Assembly: GCA_020053155.1 (NCBI GenBank)
Contig: JAGVNS010000022.1
Location: 1-8,470 of the forward strand
Length of the DNA: 8,470 nt
DNA from: Nitrososphaerota archaeon
Lineage (GTDB): Archaea > Iainarchaeota > Iainarchaeia > Iainarchaeales > VGJJ01
Direction of reading: 5' to 3'
Shown here one piece after another: positions 1 to 6,388 of the stretch (the first letter of the stretch is position 1; each line of letters opens with the position of its first letter). The notes below the pieces were generated by a model, which was not told the origin of the DNA, made no database searches, and saw only the letters and a program-made list of their open reading frames with translations. The position numbers and the translations under genes are program-made.

Positions 1-616
1 CCAAAAACTCCAGCAAATCCGCCTCATCTGCACTCATGGCATTCCCATACGAGACGAATTTGTTGATTCCGTACTCTTTACTGCCTGCCCAATCCAGTAC
101 CGCGCTTCCCAATGCCCCCGATTGGGCGATGAATGATATCTTTCCTTTTTGGGGGCGCATGAGCCTATAACGGGGTAAAAAGAGCGTGTCAATTCCTGAA
201 TGCGTGTCCAATATTCCCAAACAATTGGGTCCAATGCATGGCATGCGGGGGTATTTTTCCATGGCGTGCTGTAGTTTTTTCGTCAGTTGAGCGTTTCCTA
301 TCTCCGAAAATCCGGCCGAAATGATGATGCATGATTTTACTCTCTTTTTTCCGCACTCTTCGATGACGGACGGAACAAATTCTCCCGGAACCGCGATGAT
401 GGCCAAATCAATGGTTTCTTTTACGGCTGAAACGGAGGGGTAGCACTTCGCGTTCAGTATGCGGTCCGCGTGGGGATTGATTGGGAATACTTTCCCTCTA
501 AAATTTCCCTTCACAAAATTTTCAAGCACCACATACCCTATTTTTCCTGGACTGCGGGAGGCGCCAATAATCGCCACGGATTTGGCGTTGAAGGCATAGG
601 AAAGGTTGGGTTTCAT
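1..616 (-). CDS. ADP-forming acyl/acetyl-CoA synthetase, alpha-type N-terminal part (3' end cut by window edge)
   Basis: I translated this from the reverse strand; no stop is reached before the window edge, so only about 205 residues are visible. It matches the CoA-binding half of NDP-forming acyl-CoA synthetases, which in archaea convert acyl-CoA, ADP and phosphate to acid, CoA and ATP in the cytoplasm. Numbered from Met616: a Rossmann glycine motif IIGASRSPGKIGY (residues 16-28), AVPGEFVP (75-82), GPNCLG (129-134), then the start of the second, succinyl-CoA-ligase-like domain with FIAQSGALGSAVLDW (162-176) and FVSYGN (187-192). The catalytic histidine and the ATP-grasp part lie beyond the window, so a fused alpha-beta protein is possible. 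An in-frame ATG at 640 would add eight residues, but that ATG is part of a TATA-like box centred 26.5 bases upstream of 616, and homologues start close to the Rossmann fold, so I prefer 616. It lies 45 bases after top6A on the same strand. Confidence 0.9.
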   Translation of the reverse strand, partial: MKPNLSYAFNAKSVAIIGASRSPGKIGYVVLENFVKGNFRGKVFPINPHADRILNAKCYPSVSAVKETIDLAIIAVPGEFVPSVIEECGKKRVKSCIIISAGFSEIGNAQLTKKLQHAMEKYPRMPCIGPNCLGILDTHSGIDTLFLPRYRLMRPQKGKISFIAQSGALGSAVLDWAGSKEYGINKFVSYGNAMSADEADLLEFL

Positions 617-630
617 GCGTGAGGCATGAA
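612..630. repeat. Perfect 7-5-7 inverted repeat at the start site of the acyl-CoA synthetase gene
   Basis: TTCATGC (612-618) and GCATGAA (624-630) are exact reverse complements separated by GTGAG. The repeat lies between the TATA-like box and the preferred start codon and includes that ATG. This is where an archaeal repressor would block RNA polymerase, so an operator is plausible. If transcription starts further upstream, it would instead be an mRNA hairpin hiding the ATG. Confidence 0.4.
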
Positions 631-637
631 TTTTGGC

Positions 638-648
638 CATTAAAAAGG
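638..648 (-). promoter_or_regulatory. TATA-like box for the acyl-CoA synthetase gene
   Basis: The minus strand reads CCTTTTTAATG. The centre of TTTTTAAT is 26.5 bases upstream of the ATG at 616, the spacing expected for a leaderless archaeal transcript. There is no Shine-Dalgarno sequence before either candidate ATG. The T-run could also help terminate the top6 operon. Confidence 0.45.
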
Positions 649-661
649 TTGCCAATCCCAT

Positions 662-1765
662 TCACGGCAAGAAGTCTTCGTCTTTGATTTTTCGAGGCAG
701 GTATTCTTCCGTAATGAAGCGAATTCCTTTTTTGGATAGGGCTTCCAGCTCCATTTTGATGTTTTTCTCTCGCATCAAATCAAATTCCGCCTGCCACTTT
801 TTGTGTTTGAACCACTCATACGATTGCAACTCGGATAATCGTTTCAAGTCCAATTGGTTGAGTTTTATGGTGACTTCTTTGGGTATTTTGAATTTGTCCA
901 CATCTCCAACCGTAAGCCCGATGTATTTGGTGTCAGGGGTTGCAAGTTTTTCTTCCGAATACGAGAGGGAAATGCTTCCCTGTTTAATGACGGAATAAAT
1001 GTACATTCCCCAGGGGTCGGCATCCATTAATGCATAAATGGGGAGTTTGTGTTCGCGGTTCAATCGCTGTACCAGTCTTCGTTCTCCCCGCGCGGCTTGT
1101 CCGCGTCCGGTGATAATGATGCAATCGTTTTTTTGCCAGAATCGGTCTTCGTTAAAGCGTCTCCAAACGGCATCCTTTTCGATGAACAGTACATACGAAG
1201 CATCCATTTTTTTTATTTCTACGCGGTCTTCTTCCACATTGGAGGGGACGCTCCATCCCCCGCTTCCCATTTTGGATAAATCAATCGTGTCGTTCCCGTC
1301 CTTCACGACCATGTTTCCGGCAATGATTCCTTTTGCAGATGCGGCTAAGTGCAGTTCTTCGCGGAGCAGGTTGAGCGACGCTTCCAAGTCCTCGATTAAA
1401 GGATCAGATTCCGATTGATTTTCAAAAGTATTTTCCTGCGTTCCTTCAATAGTGTGTTTGAGTGCGTAATAGAGATCACGAATGGATACGGTGGCGCTTT
1501 GGTTAATCACTTTTTTGATTTCATTGGCAACCAATGCGGTTTGCATGAATTTTCGCGTATGCGCAATGTTGAGGAATTGTCGTTCGGATACTTTGTCTCC
1601 GAGCTTAATGGTGCGAGATTTTTGGTCGAAGTAAATGTTTCCGAGTGAGCGCACGGGAAGTTCAACGGTTGGAGAGTCCCCCTTGTTTATTTGCTGGATG
1701 ATTTGGTTTCCCAATCCTTCTAGTTTCTTGATGACTTCCTTATCCTTTGTTTTGGTATCAACCAT
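662..1765 (-). CDS. top6A: DNA topoisomerase VI subunit A
   Basis: This is the DNA-cutting subunit of topoisomerase VI, a type IIB enzyme (A2B2) that passes one duplex through another; it is the archaeal relative of Spo11. The 367-residue length is normal. The winged-helix/CAP (5Y-CAP) domain holds SIRDLYY, residues 94-100, whose second tyrosine (Tyr100) aligns with the catalytic tyrosine that forms the 5'-phosphotyrosyl bond. The Toprim domain follows with Glu196 in FIEKDAVW and the metal-binding pair Asp248 and Asp250 in MDADPWG. All catalytic residues are present. The start is supported by GGAGG (1774-1778) eight bases upstream. The gene follows top6B with only three bases between stop and start, so the subunits are co-transcribed and probably translationally coupled. 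Confidence 0.97.
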   Translation of the reverse strand: MVDTKTKDKEVIKKLEGLGNQIIQQINKGDSPTVELPVRSLGNIYFDQKSRTIKLGDKVSERQFLNIAHTRKFMQTALVANEIKKVINQSATVSIRDLYYALKHTIEGTQENTFENQSESDPLIEDLEASLNLLREELHLAASAKGIIAGNMVVKDGNDTIDLSKMGSGGWSVPSNVEEDRVEIKKMDASYVLFIEKDAVWRRFNEDRFWQKNDCIIITGRGQAARGERRLVQRLNREHKLPIYALMDADPWGMYIYSVIKQGSISLSYSEEKLATPDTKYIGLTVGDVDKFKIPKEVTIKLNQLDLKRLSELQSYEWFKHKKWQAEFDLMREKNIKMELEALSKKGIRFITEEYLPRKIKDEDFLP

Positions 1766-1768
1766 GCG

Positions 1769-3514
1769 TTATTCCTCCCCGCCCTCTTCCGCTTCTTCCC
1801 CTTTTTTCTTTTTCGCTCCCTTTCCCATATTGGCTTCTTTCTCTTGCTTGCTTAGGCGAGCGATTTCTTTTTCCAGCTCTTCATCCGACTCGGCTTCTAA
1901 CTCTTTCTCCTGTTGTTCATCCAATTTCAATCGTTTCGATACAATGTCCAAAAGCTTGTGTTCGATTGGTTTTGGGTCCTTCTCCGTGAGCTCTCCTACT
2001 GCAATGGCCACTTCTACCGCGTACTTCATGTAAATGCGCTTTTTCTCTTGCTTTAGTTTCTCGCGCTCTTTTCCAATGATGTAGCGCGCCGTTCGTCTCC
2101 CCACGTCCATGAGGGATAGGCGGATTTCTTCTACCACTTCTTCATCATTTGAAATGGACTGCTTTCCCGCCCCCGTGTAGGGAATGTGTACCGAAATAAG
2201 ATTCACAAAAATGGTTACTGGCGCGGTTTCGGCATCGCGTATTCCATAGCGTTTCCAGTCGATGCTTTTTACTGCTTCGGTAATTCCGCACCCCCCCGTG
2301 TCAAATAATAAGGGGGCGCGGTTGGCAAAGCGCATTATTTCCATGCGCATCTCTTCTCCTATTTTTCTCCCTGCTTTTCCCCCGTATGCGATGGCGGCTT
2401 CTACCTGAAATGGGTACCCGCCCGAAAAAACGCTTGGTTTGCGTGTAATCACCGATAAAAATTCGGGCTCGACAATGCTCTTGAGGGATTTTTCGACTTG
2501 TTCCTCTCCAATGGGCCGCAGCGTATCCGTTCTCGGGGCAATGAATTGGATGGTTTTGAATGCTTTGATGATTTCTTCAATTTCTTTCCAAGATAATTGG
2601 CGGGGGTCTTTGTTCAAATCAAACGAGACTTGTTTTTCAATCTCTTTGAGGGCGGTGTCCCCCATTCGGTCGAGTTCTGTTTTCAAAAAGGAATTGGTTT
2701 TTCGAGAAGGGGTAGCTTTGGCCATGTTTAGGAGCTCATCCACCGTAATCCCTCGGGGGTGGGGCTGTACTTCTTCCGGCTTATCGGGAACTTTTTTGAC
2801 GGTTCGTTCAAACACGATTGTTTGTCCGGCCGGGTCCGTGAATGTTATTTTGGCGTGCGGGTTGGCGATGGCGGTGCGCCGCAAATATTCTAAGGGTCCT
2901 TGTTCATTGTTGATGTATTTCATTTCTTTGAATTGTGCTTTTACAATGGTTCCGCGAAACTTTTTGGTTAAGTGAACAATGTTGCTTACTTTGGGTTGGT
3001 TATATTTTGTGTCAATGCTTAAGTCGCATGAAAAAACTTCGTGGGAGTTTCCGGTAACCACTTTTACTTCTTTTCCCGTGGTCATTTGGGAAAGCATACT
3101 GCATCCCGAGGCGCCTATCCCCTGCTGTCCCCGCATCTGCATCAAGCGATGAAACTTTGTTCCGGCGAGCAATTGTCCAAATGCCTTTCCAACGGTTTCT
3201 TTGGTGAGTCCGGGTCCGTTGTCCGTGGAGGTTATTTCATAATATTCATCCCCCAACTCTGTGATTTGCACATCAATGTCGGGCAGGATGTTGGCATTTT
3301 CGCACGCATCCAGGGAGTTTGTCACGTATTCGTGCACAATCGTAGTGAGCGCTTTTGTTTTTCCGCTCAATCCGAGCATTTGTTTATTTTTTTTGAAAAA
3401 TTCTGCGACGGAATGTTCGCGAAACTCTTTTGCGAGTTCATCGGCCGTCACCGTTTCGGTCTTTGCGGGAACGGGTTTAACGGCTTTTTCGGGTGCATCG
3501 GGAGTCTTCGCCAT
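1769..3514 (-). CDS. top6B: DNA topoisomerase VI subunit B
   Basis: This is the ATP-driven clamp subunit of topoisomerase VI; ATP binding dimerises the B subunits and gates DNA cleavage by Top6A. It is a GHKL ATPase of 581 residues. The N box is VHEYVTNSLDACENA (residues 60-74, with Glu62, Asn66 and Asp69), the G1 box DNGPG (98-102) and the G2 box RGQQGIGASG (128-137). An H2TH segment lies at about 250-310 and a transducer domain follows, with the switch lysine Lys451 in YTGAGKQS. The last 45 or so residues are a highly charged Glu/Lys tail, and the first 20 are a Pro/Lys/Ala-rich extension; both are poorly conserved additions that make it longer than textbook Top6B. The start is set by AGGTGA six bases upstream, which overlaps the stop codon of the KH gene. 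It is the middle gene of the KH-top6B-top6A operon. Confidence 0.97.
   Translation of the reverse strand: MAKTPDAPEKAVKPVPAKTETVTADELAKEFREHSVAEFFKKNKQMLGLSGKTKALTTIVHEYVTNSLDACENANILPDIDVQITELGDEYYEITSTDNGPGLTKETVGKAFGQLLAGTKFHRLMQMRGQQGIGASGCSMLSQMTTGKEVKVVTGNSHEVFSCDLSIDTKYNQPKVSNIVHLTKKFRGTIVKAQFKEMKYINNEQGPLEYLRRTAIANPHAKITFTDPAGQTIVFERTVKKVPDKPEEVQPHPRGITVDELLNMAKATPSRKTNSFLKTELDRMGDTALKEIEKQVSFDLNKDPRQLSWKEIEEIIKAFKTIQFIAPRTDTLRPIGEEQVEKSLKSIVEPEFLSVITRKPSVFSGGYPFQVEAAIAYGGKAGRKIGEEMRMEIMRFANRAPLLFDTGGCGITEAVKSIDWKRYGIRDAETAPVTIFVNLISVHIPYTGAGKQSISNDEEVVEEIRLSLMDVGRRTARYIIGKEREKLKQEKKRIYMKYAVEVAIAVGELTEKDPKPIEHKLLDIVSKRLKLDEQQEKELEAESDEELEKEIARLSKQEKEANMGKGAKKKKGEEAEEGGEE
1774..1778 (-). 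promoter_or_regulatory. Shine-Dalgarno site for top6A
   Basis: GGAGG on the minus strand, eight bases before ATG 1765, lies inside the last codons of top6B. It supports the chosen start and coupled translation of the two subunits. Confidence 0.7.
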
Positions 3515-3520
3515 AACTTT

Positions 3521-3526
3521 TCACCT
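3521..3526 (-). promoter_or_regulatory. Shine-Dalgarno site for top6B overlapping the KH-gene stop
   Basis: The minus strand reads AGGTGA, whose last three bases are the TGA stop of the KH gene, followed by six bases and then ATG 3514. This suggests ribosomes finishing the KH gene reinitiate on top6B. Confidence 0.7.
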
Positions 3527-4054
3527 AAACTCAAACTCTTCCTCATTGGTATGGGATTGCCGCAAGTAATTTAATACCGTGGCGTGCTCTGCGCCGCGAA
3601 TGAGCATGGTAATGGCATGCTGGGCCTTTTCCACGGCCTCGGCTTTCCCGATGATTCCGACGGTTTTTCCGTAAACCGAAATGAAGGTGTGGGTGTCCTG
3701 CTCTATTTTTTGACGAATCACGCCTTCTTTTCCAATAATTCTCCCTTTTTTGCTTTGAATGTGCTTCCAGTTCTTTCCTAGAATTTCGGGGAGATTGATG
3801 AGTTCCAAATAGTATTCATCGTCCACGAGCTTCATGGCGTGCTCGGGAGAAAAACCCCTTCCGATGGCGCGTACGATGTTTCCGGCTTTCATTGCCACTG
3901 CCGCATCTTCGGCCTCAATGACAACATCCCCATTTTTGGAGTCTATTCGAATTTTTGTTTTGGTTTCTTTTTCAATGGCTTTTTTAGTTTCCCCTTTCGG
4001 GCCAATCGCAACCGCCACACGGTCTTTTGGGATGGAGAATTCTTCAATAGGCAT
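3521..4054 (-). CDS. dim2: Two-KH-domain RNA-binding protein, archaeal Dim2/Pno1 (Krr1-like) ribosome assembly factor
   Basis: The 177-residue product carries two KH domains. In the first (about residues 8-65) the GxxG loop is GPKG (18-21). In the second (about 80-150) it is GKEG (108-111) within GRIIGKEGVIR. The linker GRGFSPEHAMKL (65-76) and the C-terminal GAEHATVLNYLR (154-165) are hallmarks of the Dim2/Pno1 family. That family binds the 3' end of pre-16S/18S rRNA during small-subunit maturation; in archaea it is reported to act with aIF2 and RIO/Nob1 factors. Translation could be read back to ATG 4207, but those extra 51 residues are low-complexity and run through the divergent cupin promoter and gene. 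I therefore take ATG 4054, with AGGTGG ten bases upstream and a TATA-like element about 29 bases upstream. It is the first gene of the KH-top6B-top6A operon; RIO1, its functional partner, is the next minus-strand gene upstream. Confidence 0.93.
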   Translation of the reverse strand: MPIEEFSIPKDRVAVAIGPKGETKKAIEKETKTKIRIDSKNGDVVIEAEDAAVAMKAGNIVRAIGRGFSPEHAMKLVDDEYYLELINLPEILGKNWKHIQSKKGRIIGKEGVIRQKIEQDTHTFISVYGKTVGIIGKAEAVEKAQHAITMLIRGAEHATVLNYLRQSHTNEEEFEFR

Positions 4055-4079
4055 GGGAGGGGATCCACCTTTCAGGGGT

Positions 4080-4086
4080 GTATAGA
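4080..4086 (-). promoter_or_regulatory. TATA-like element for the KH-top6B-top6A operon
   Basis: The minus strand reads TCTATAC, centred about 29 bases before ATG 4054. It would give a leaderless or nearly leaderless message. The alternative is CTTAAA around 4106-4111, which would give a leader of about 27 bases carrying the AGGTGG site at 4065-4070. I cannot choose between them. Confidence 0.35.
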
Positions 4087-4095
4087 CTAATAGTC
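4085..4095. repeat. Short perfect palindrome between the divergent KH and cupin promoters
   Basis: GACTA and TAGTC flank a single A, an 11-base dyad. It touches the TATA-like element of the KH operon and is 11 bases from the TATA-like element of the cupin gene. It is a possible operator acting on one or both genes, but short enough to be chance. Confidence 0.25.
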
Positions 4096-4103
4096 CTAAA
4101 GAG

Positions 4104-4112
4104 GGTTTAAGA
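4104..4112 (+). promoter_or_regulatory. TATA-like box for the cupin gene
   Basis: GGTTTAAGA is centred about 27 bases before ATG 4136, with no Shine-Dalgarno in between. This fits a leaderless message and supports the chosen start. Confidence 0.4.
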
Positions 4113-4135
4113 GGATTCTGGCTTTTGTTCGCCCT

Positions 4136-4495
4136 ATGCTGGCATGGATTCACTCCTCGAGGGAATGGCCCGTGCCAAATTCCGTGGAAAGTGGGGCCGC
4201 CATTCAAAACTTCCCATTTGAGGGGCCGGGAATCATCCGCGTAACTATTTTAGCTGGGCAAGAAGTCCCTAACCACTACCACCATTACTCCCATTCCTTC
4301 GTGTATGTGGTGGAGGGAGAGGGGACTGTTTTTCTCAATGGGCAAGATCACCCAGTTAAGATTGGAGATGTGATTTACTACCCACCCAAACACGTTCACG
4401 GATTCAAAGCCGGAAAAAAAGACTTGATTTTGCTGGCCGTTGAAAACCCACCCAGTACGAAGCCAGATGGGTCGCGCGATACGGTGTTTGTCTAA
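4136..4495 (+). CDS. Small single-domain cupin protein
   Basis: This is a 119-residue single cupin (RmlC-type beta barrel), a fold used by metal-dependent oxygenases, isomerases, sugar-binding and sensor proteins; the substrate cannot be told. Cupin motif 1 is GQEVPNHYHHYSHSFVYVVEG (residue 41 to 61) in two parts: His47 and His49 fit the metal-binding HxH, but the usual glutamate position is Ser54, preceded by His53. Motif 2 is GDVIYYPPKHVHGF (77-90), with His88 as the next expected ligand. At least three histidine ligands are therefore present and a metal is likely. There is no signal peptide, so it is cytoplasmic. The start rests on TATA spacing; a GTG 12 codons downstream is an alternative. 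It is the only plus-strand gene in the conserved block, diverges from the KH gene, and its stop overlaps the stop of rio1 by two bases. Confidence 0.88.
   Translation: MLAWIHSSREWPVPNSVESGAAIQNFPFEGPGIIRVTILAGQEVPNHYHHYSHSFVYVVEGEGTVFLNGQDHPVKIGDVIYYPPKHVHGFKAGKKDLILLAVENPPSTKPDGSRDTVFV
4414..4420 (-). terminator. Oligo-T run downstream of rio1, inside the cupin gene
   Basis: Seven A on the plus strand give T7 on the minus strand, 72 bases beyond the rio1 stop. It is the nearest T-run for ending rio1 transcription and would lie antisense to the cupin message. Confidence 0.25.
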
Positions 4496-5253
4496 TTTTT
4501 TTCCTGGCTTTCTTTTGCTTTTTTGATGTCTTCGTAAAAATGCTCGTATGTCAGGTCTTTCTTTCCCATTCTATGAAACACTTTGAGCATGTTTTTAACG
4601 TCCCTTTCATAGAACTTTTTTGCGTTTGGGTGAATAGTGGGAACGGTCTGCCCCACGTCAATGATTACTGGCTTTTGTTCCCGCACGAGAATGTTGTATT
4701 CCGACAAATCTCCATGAATGATTTTGGCGTTGAGCATTTGGGCAATCATCTTGACGATTTCCCAATAAAATTTATTCACATCCTTCACGCGCGCATCCTT
4801 GAGCCGCGGGCTCGCCTCCCCTTTTTCTCCAATGAATTCCATCACGAGAACGTTTTCTTTGGCCGCAAGAGGGGTTGGAACGGAGATTCCTGCGTTTTTT
4901 AGTTTTCGTAGGGAAGAAAATTCTTTCTGTGTCCACGCAAAAACGACTTGGCGTTTGTCGTTTTTTACGCGTTCAAACCGCGGGTCAAAATGCAAGTAAT
5001 CTTCCATTCGTTTGAAGTCGCTGGTTTCTATTTTGTATATTTTTACCGCGCGGTAGTGGCCTGAGTTATCGGCCGCGCGGAAAACGTGGGCTTCTTTTCC
5101 GGTTGAAATAGTAAATTCCAAATGGTCAATGTGCCCTGCGCTGGCCATTCCATGAATGACACGAATGACGTTGTGGTCAAACACTTTCTCAAATGTCTTC
5201 CGCAAGTCTTCCTCTGGAAAGAGTTTGGAGAGATTGTATTCGTCGGGAATCAT
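4492..5253 (-). CDS. rio1: RIO1-type atypical serine protein kinase/ATPase
   Basis: RIO1 kinases act late in small ribosomal subunit maturation, apparently as ATPases. The 253-residue length is normal. Residues 1-45 form the N-terminal helical part. The kinase fold has a P-loop STGKEAHVFRA (50-60), the ATP-binding Lys71 in AVKIYK, a flexible loop around 77-103, hinge VMEFIG (137-142), catalytic loop HGDLSEYN (180-187, Asp182 and Asn187) and metal-binding Asp199 in IIDVGQ, which is the phospho-aspartate site in studied RIO1 proteins. All key residues are intact. The start at 5253 leaves 48 bases after aIF1A. There is no Shine-Dalgarno; a weak TATA-like TCTTATTC is centred about 27 bases upstream, so it may have its own leaderless start as well as read-through from aIF1A. 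Its 3' end overlaps the convergent cupin gene. Confidence 0.96.
   Translation of the reverse strand: MIPDEYNLSKLFPEEDLRKTFEKVFDHNVIRVIHGMASAGHIDHLEFTISTGKEAHVFRAADNSGHYRAVKIYKIETSDFKRMEDYLHFDPRFERVKNDKRQVVFAWTQKEFSSLRKLKNAGISVPTPLAAKENVLVMEFIGEKGEASPRLKDARVKDVNKFYWEIVKMIAQMLNAKIIHGDLSEYNILVREQKPVIIDVGQTVPTIHPNAKKFYERDVKNMLKVFHRMGKKDLTYEHFYEDIKKAKESQEKN
4496..4524 (+). terminator. Oligo-T terminator of the cupin gene
   Basis: T7 starts directly after the TAA stop (4496-4502), followed by T4 and T6 (4519-4524). This is a typical archaeal T-rich terminator, but it lies in the last codons of the convergent rio1 gene, where it encodes lysines on the other strand. Confidence 0.5.
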
Positions 5254-5275
5254 AGATTAGTTGGGCCGTAAAGGA

Positions 5276-5283
5276 GAATAAGA
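5276..5283 (-). promoter_or_regulatory. Weak TATA-like element before rio1
   Basis: The minus strand reads TCTTATTC, centred about 27 bases before the rio1 ATG. It is a poor match by itself; the spacing is what makes it worth noting. It lies in the 48-base gap after aIF1A. Confidence 0.2.
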
Positions 5284-5301
5284 AACCCTGCGTTTTATTC
5301 G

Positions 5302-5625
5302 TTAAATGGGCAGCTTTTCCAGCAAGTGCATTCGTCTCAATTTTTCGGTTTGCATGGGCAGATATCGCCACACCACATCCGCTTTGATGGGTTGGAAGTC
5401 CCACAATCGTACGATAATAACATCCCCTTCTCTCATCCAGACTTTCTTTTTGAGTTTTCCGGGAATGCGGCAGTGTCTTTCTTTTCCATCCTCGCATGCG
5501 GCGAGAATTTGGTCCGTGCCATGTAATTTTGCCACAATCGCAAACATTTCTCCGTGGTCGCGATAGGGTAAGCGCATCTTGTACCCGGAATCCGGGGCGT
5601 TTTCCGTTGTGGCTGTTTCGACCAT
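5302..5625 (-). CDS. eif1a: Translation initiation factor aIF1A
   Basis: This is the archaeal counterpart of bacterial IF1 and eukaryotic eIF1A. It binds the A-site region of the small subunit and helps scanning and start-codon selection in the cytoplasm. The product has 107 residues. A short variable N-terminus (1-18) is followed by the S1/IF1-type OB fold (about 22-92), including HCRIPGKLKKKVWMREGD (51-68) and IIVRLWDFQ (70-78), and a short basic C-terminal tail. The start lies 13 bases after the DUF424 stop, with GAGTGA about seven bases upstream as a ribosome site, so it is translated from the aIF2-beta operon message. From memory, aIF1A-RIO1-KH is a common gene order in archaea, and it is largely kept here. 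Confidence 0.96.
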   Translation of the reverse strand: MVETATTENAPDSGYKMRLPYRDHGEMFAIVAKLHGTDQILAACEDGKERHCRIPGKLKKKVWMREGDVIIVRLWDFQPIKADVVWRYLPMQTEKLRRMHLLEKLPI

Positions 5626-5638
5626 GTATATTTCACTC

Positions 5639-5959
5639 TCAGAGATTCACTTTATAGACCTGCGCGTGGGGAATACCAGAAATGCGTCTCACTCCGCTTT
5701 CCCCTACCAGCCCCTTTTTTTTCGCGATGCCAATGCTGATGCTCCCAATCAAATTGATGTTGGTTGCTCCATTCAATAAGGGTTCAAGTTCTTTTTCTGA
5801 AACCAGTTTTTCGTGGTAAAAGCGTTTGCTTACCGTAAACGAAACGACTCCCTCTTTGAGCGTTTTTCCCAGCAGTTCGGCATCTGCCACCGTCAACACG
5901 GAGCCTGATTCAGTGTCGTGCATCTTGATGGCAATGCTTTTTTTGTTCAATTTTCTCAT
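5639..5959 (-). CDS. DUF424 family protein, function unknown
   Basis: The 106-residue product matches the archaeal DUF424 family. Visible signatures are VLTVADAELLGKTLKEG (residues 21-37), ATNINLIGSISI (65-76) and RRISGIPHAQVYKV (91-104). The fold is small, mixed alpha/beta and soluble, with no signal peptide, no membrane segment and no cysteine pairs. No function is established that I know of. Its ATG shares bases with the TGA stop of aIF2-beta (ATGA overlap) and aIF1A follows after 13 bases, so it is made together with two initiation factors; a role at the ribosome is a reasonable guess. A longer reading frame to ATG 5995 exists, but its extra 12 residues lie within the aIF2-beta zinc-ribbon codons and are not family-like, so I chose 5959. 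Confidence 0.88.
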   Translation of the reverse strand: MRKLNKKSIAIKMHDTESGSVLTVADAELLGKTLKEGVVSFTVSKRFYHEKLVSEKELEPLLNGATNINLIGSISIGIAKKKGLVGESGVRRISGIPHAQVYKVNL

Positions 5960-6366
5960 CCTCGAATGGGCGATATCGCACCGCACGCCTCGCATTTCAG
6001 TTGCCGCACGCCGTTATGCTCCACGTAATGCGTGTCCGGCTTACCGCACTCTTTGCATAGGACAAACTCTTCCAAAAATCGCGTAAACCAGTCGTTGATT
6101 TGTTTTTCTGAAAACTTTCCCCCCATCATCAATCGGTCTCCTTCTGGTTTGGCCGGGGAGGCGCTTTCCTTGGTCAGGAATTTAAGCAAATCCTTTGGAT
6201 TCTCTCGCCGCATGATTTTGGTTAATTGCAGGAAGTTTTTGACAAATGTTTTAGGTCCCTGCGTAAAGCTCTCTACTCGGGGAAATTCGAATCGTTCTTT
6301 TTCGAGCGAACGCTTGGGTATTTGGGCGTAAAGCCGGTCGAGCATTTGCTCGTAAGTGAGACTCAT
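5956..6366 (-). CDS. eif2b: Translation initiation factor aIF2 subunit beta
   Basis: This is the beta subunit of the heterotrimeric aIF2, which carries initiator Met-tRNA to the small ribosomal subunit. The 136-residue length is normal. Order of parts: an N-terminal helix that contacts the gamma subunit (about residues 1-20), the central alpha-beta domain with RVESFTQGPKTFVKNF (30-45), and a C-terminal zinc ribbon with CKEC (104-107) and CEAC (125-128). All four zinc cysteines are present. A strong TATA box is centred about 27 bases before ATG 6366 and there is no ribosome site, so translation is probably leaderless. It is first gene of the aIF2-beta, DUF424, aIF1A operon and overlaps DUF424 by three bases. 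Confidence 0.97.
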   Translation of the reverse strand: MSLTYEQMLDRLYAQIPKRSLEKERFEFPRVESFTQGPKTFVKNFLQLTKIMRRENPKDLLKFLTKESASPAKPEGDRLMMGGKFSEKQINDWFTRFLEEFVLCKECGKPDTHYVEHNGVRQLKCEACGAISPIRG

Positions 6367-6388
6367 GAATGGAATCGGGGTCGAAGTG

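Noticed and set aside
2439..2975. Long plus-strand open frame (178 codons) opposite top6B; others at 1635-2033 and 3041-3574.
   Set aside because: They lie wholly or almost wholly opposite the strongly conserved top6B codons, have no family features and no promoter or ribosome site; they are antisense shadows.
4055..4207. N-terminal extension of the KH protein by 51 residues.
   Set aside because: The extra part is low-complexity and unlike the family, and overlaps the cupin start and both promoters. The KH fold begins just after Met at 4054.
5046..5080. Two copies of the palindrome CCGCGCGG 27 bases apart in rio1.
   Set aside because: Both are explained by Arg-Ala codons in conserved parts of the kinase; no sign of a site.
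5189..5497. Minus-strand frame spanning the aIF1A-rio1 junction.
   Set aside because: It is out of frame with both genes, which together account for the region with clear family matches.
5960..5995. Twelve-residue N-terminal extension of DUF424.
   Set aside because: It lies in another frame of the aIF2-beta zinc ribbon; the ATGA overlap start gives the normal family length.
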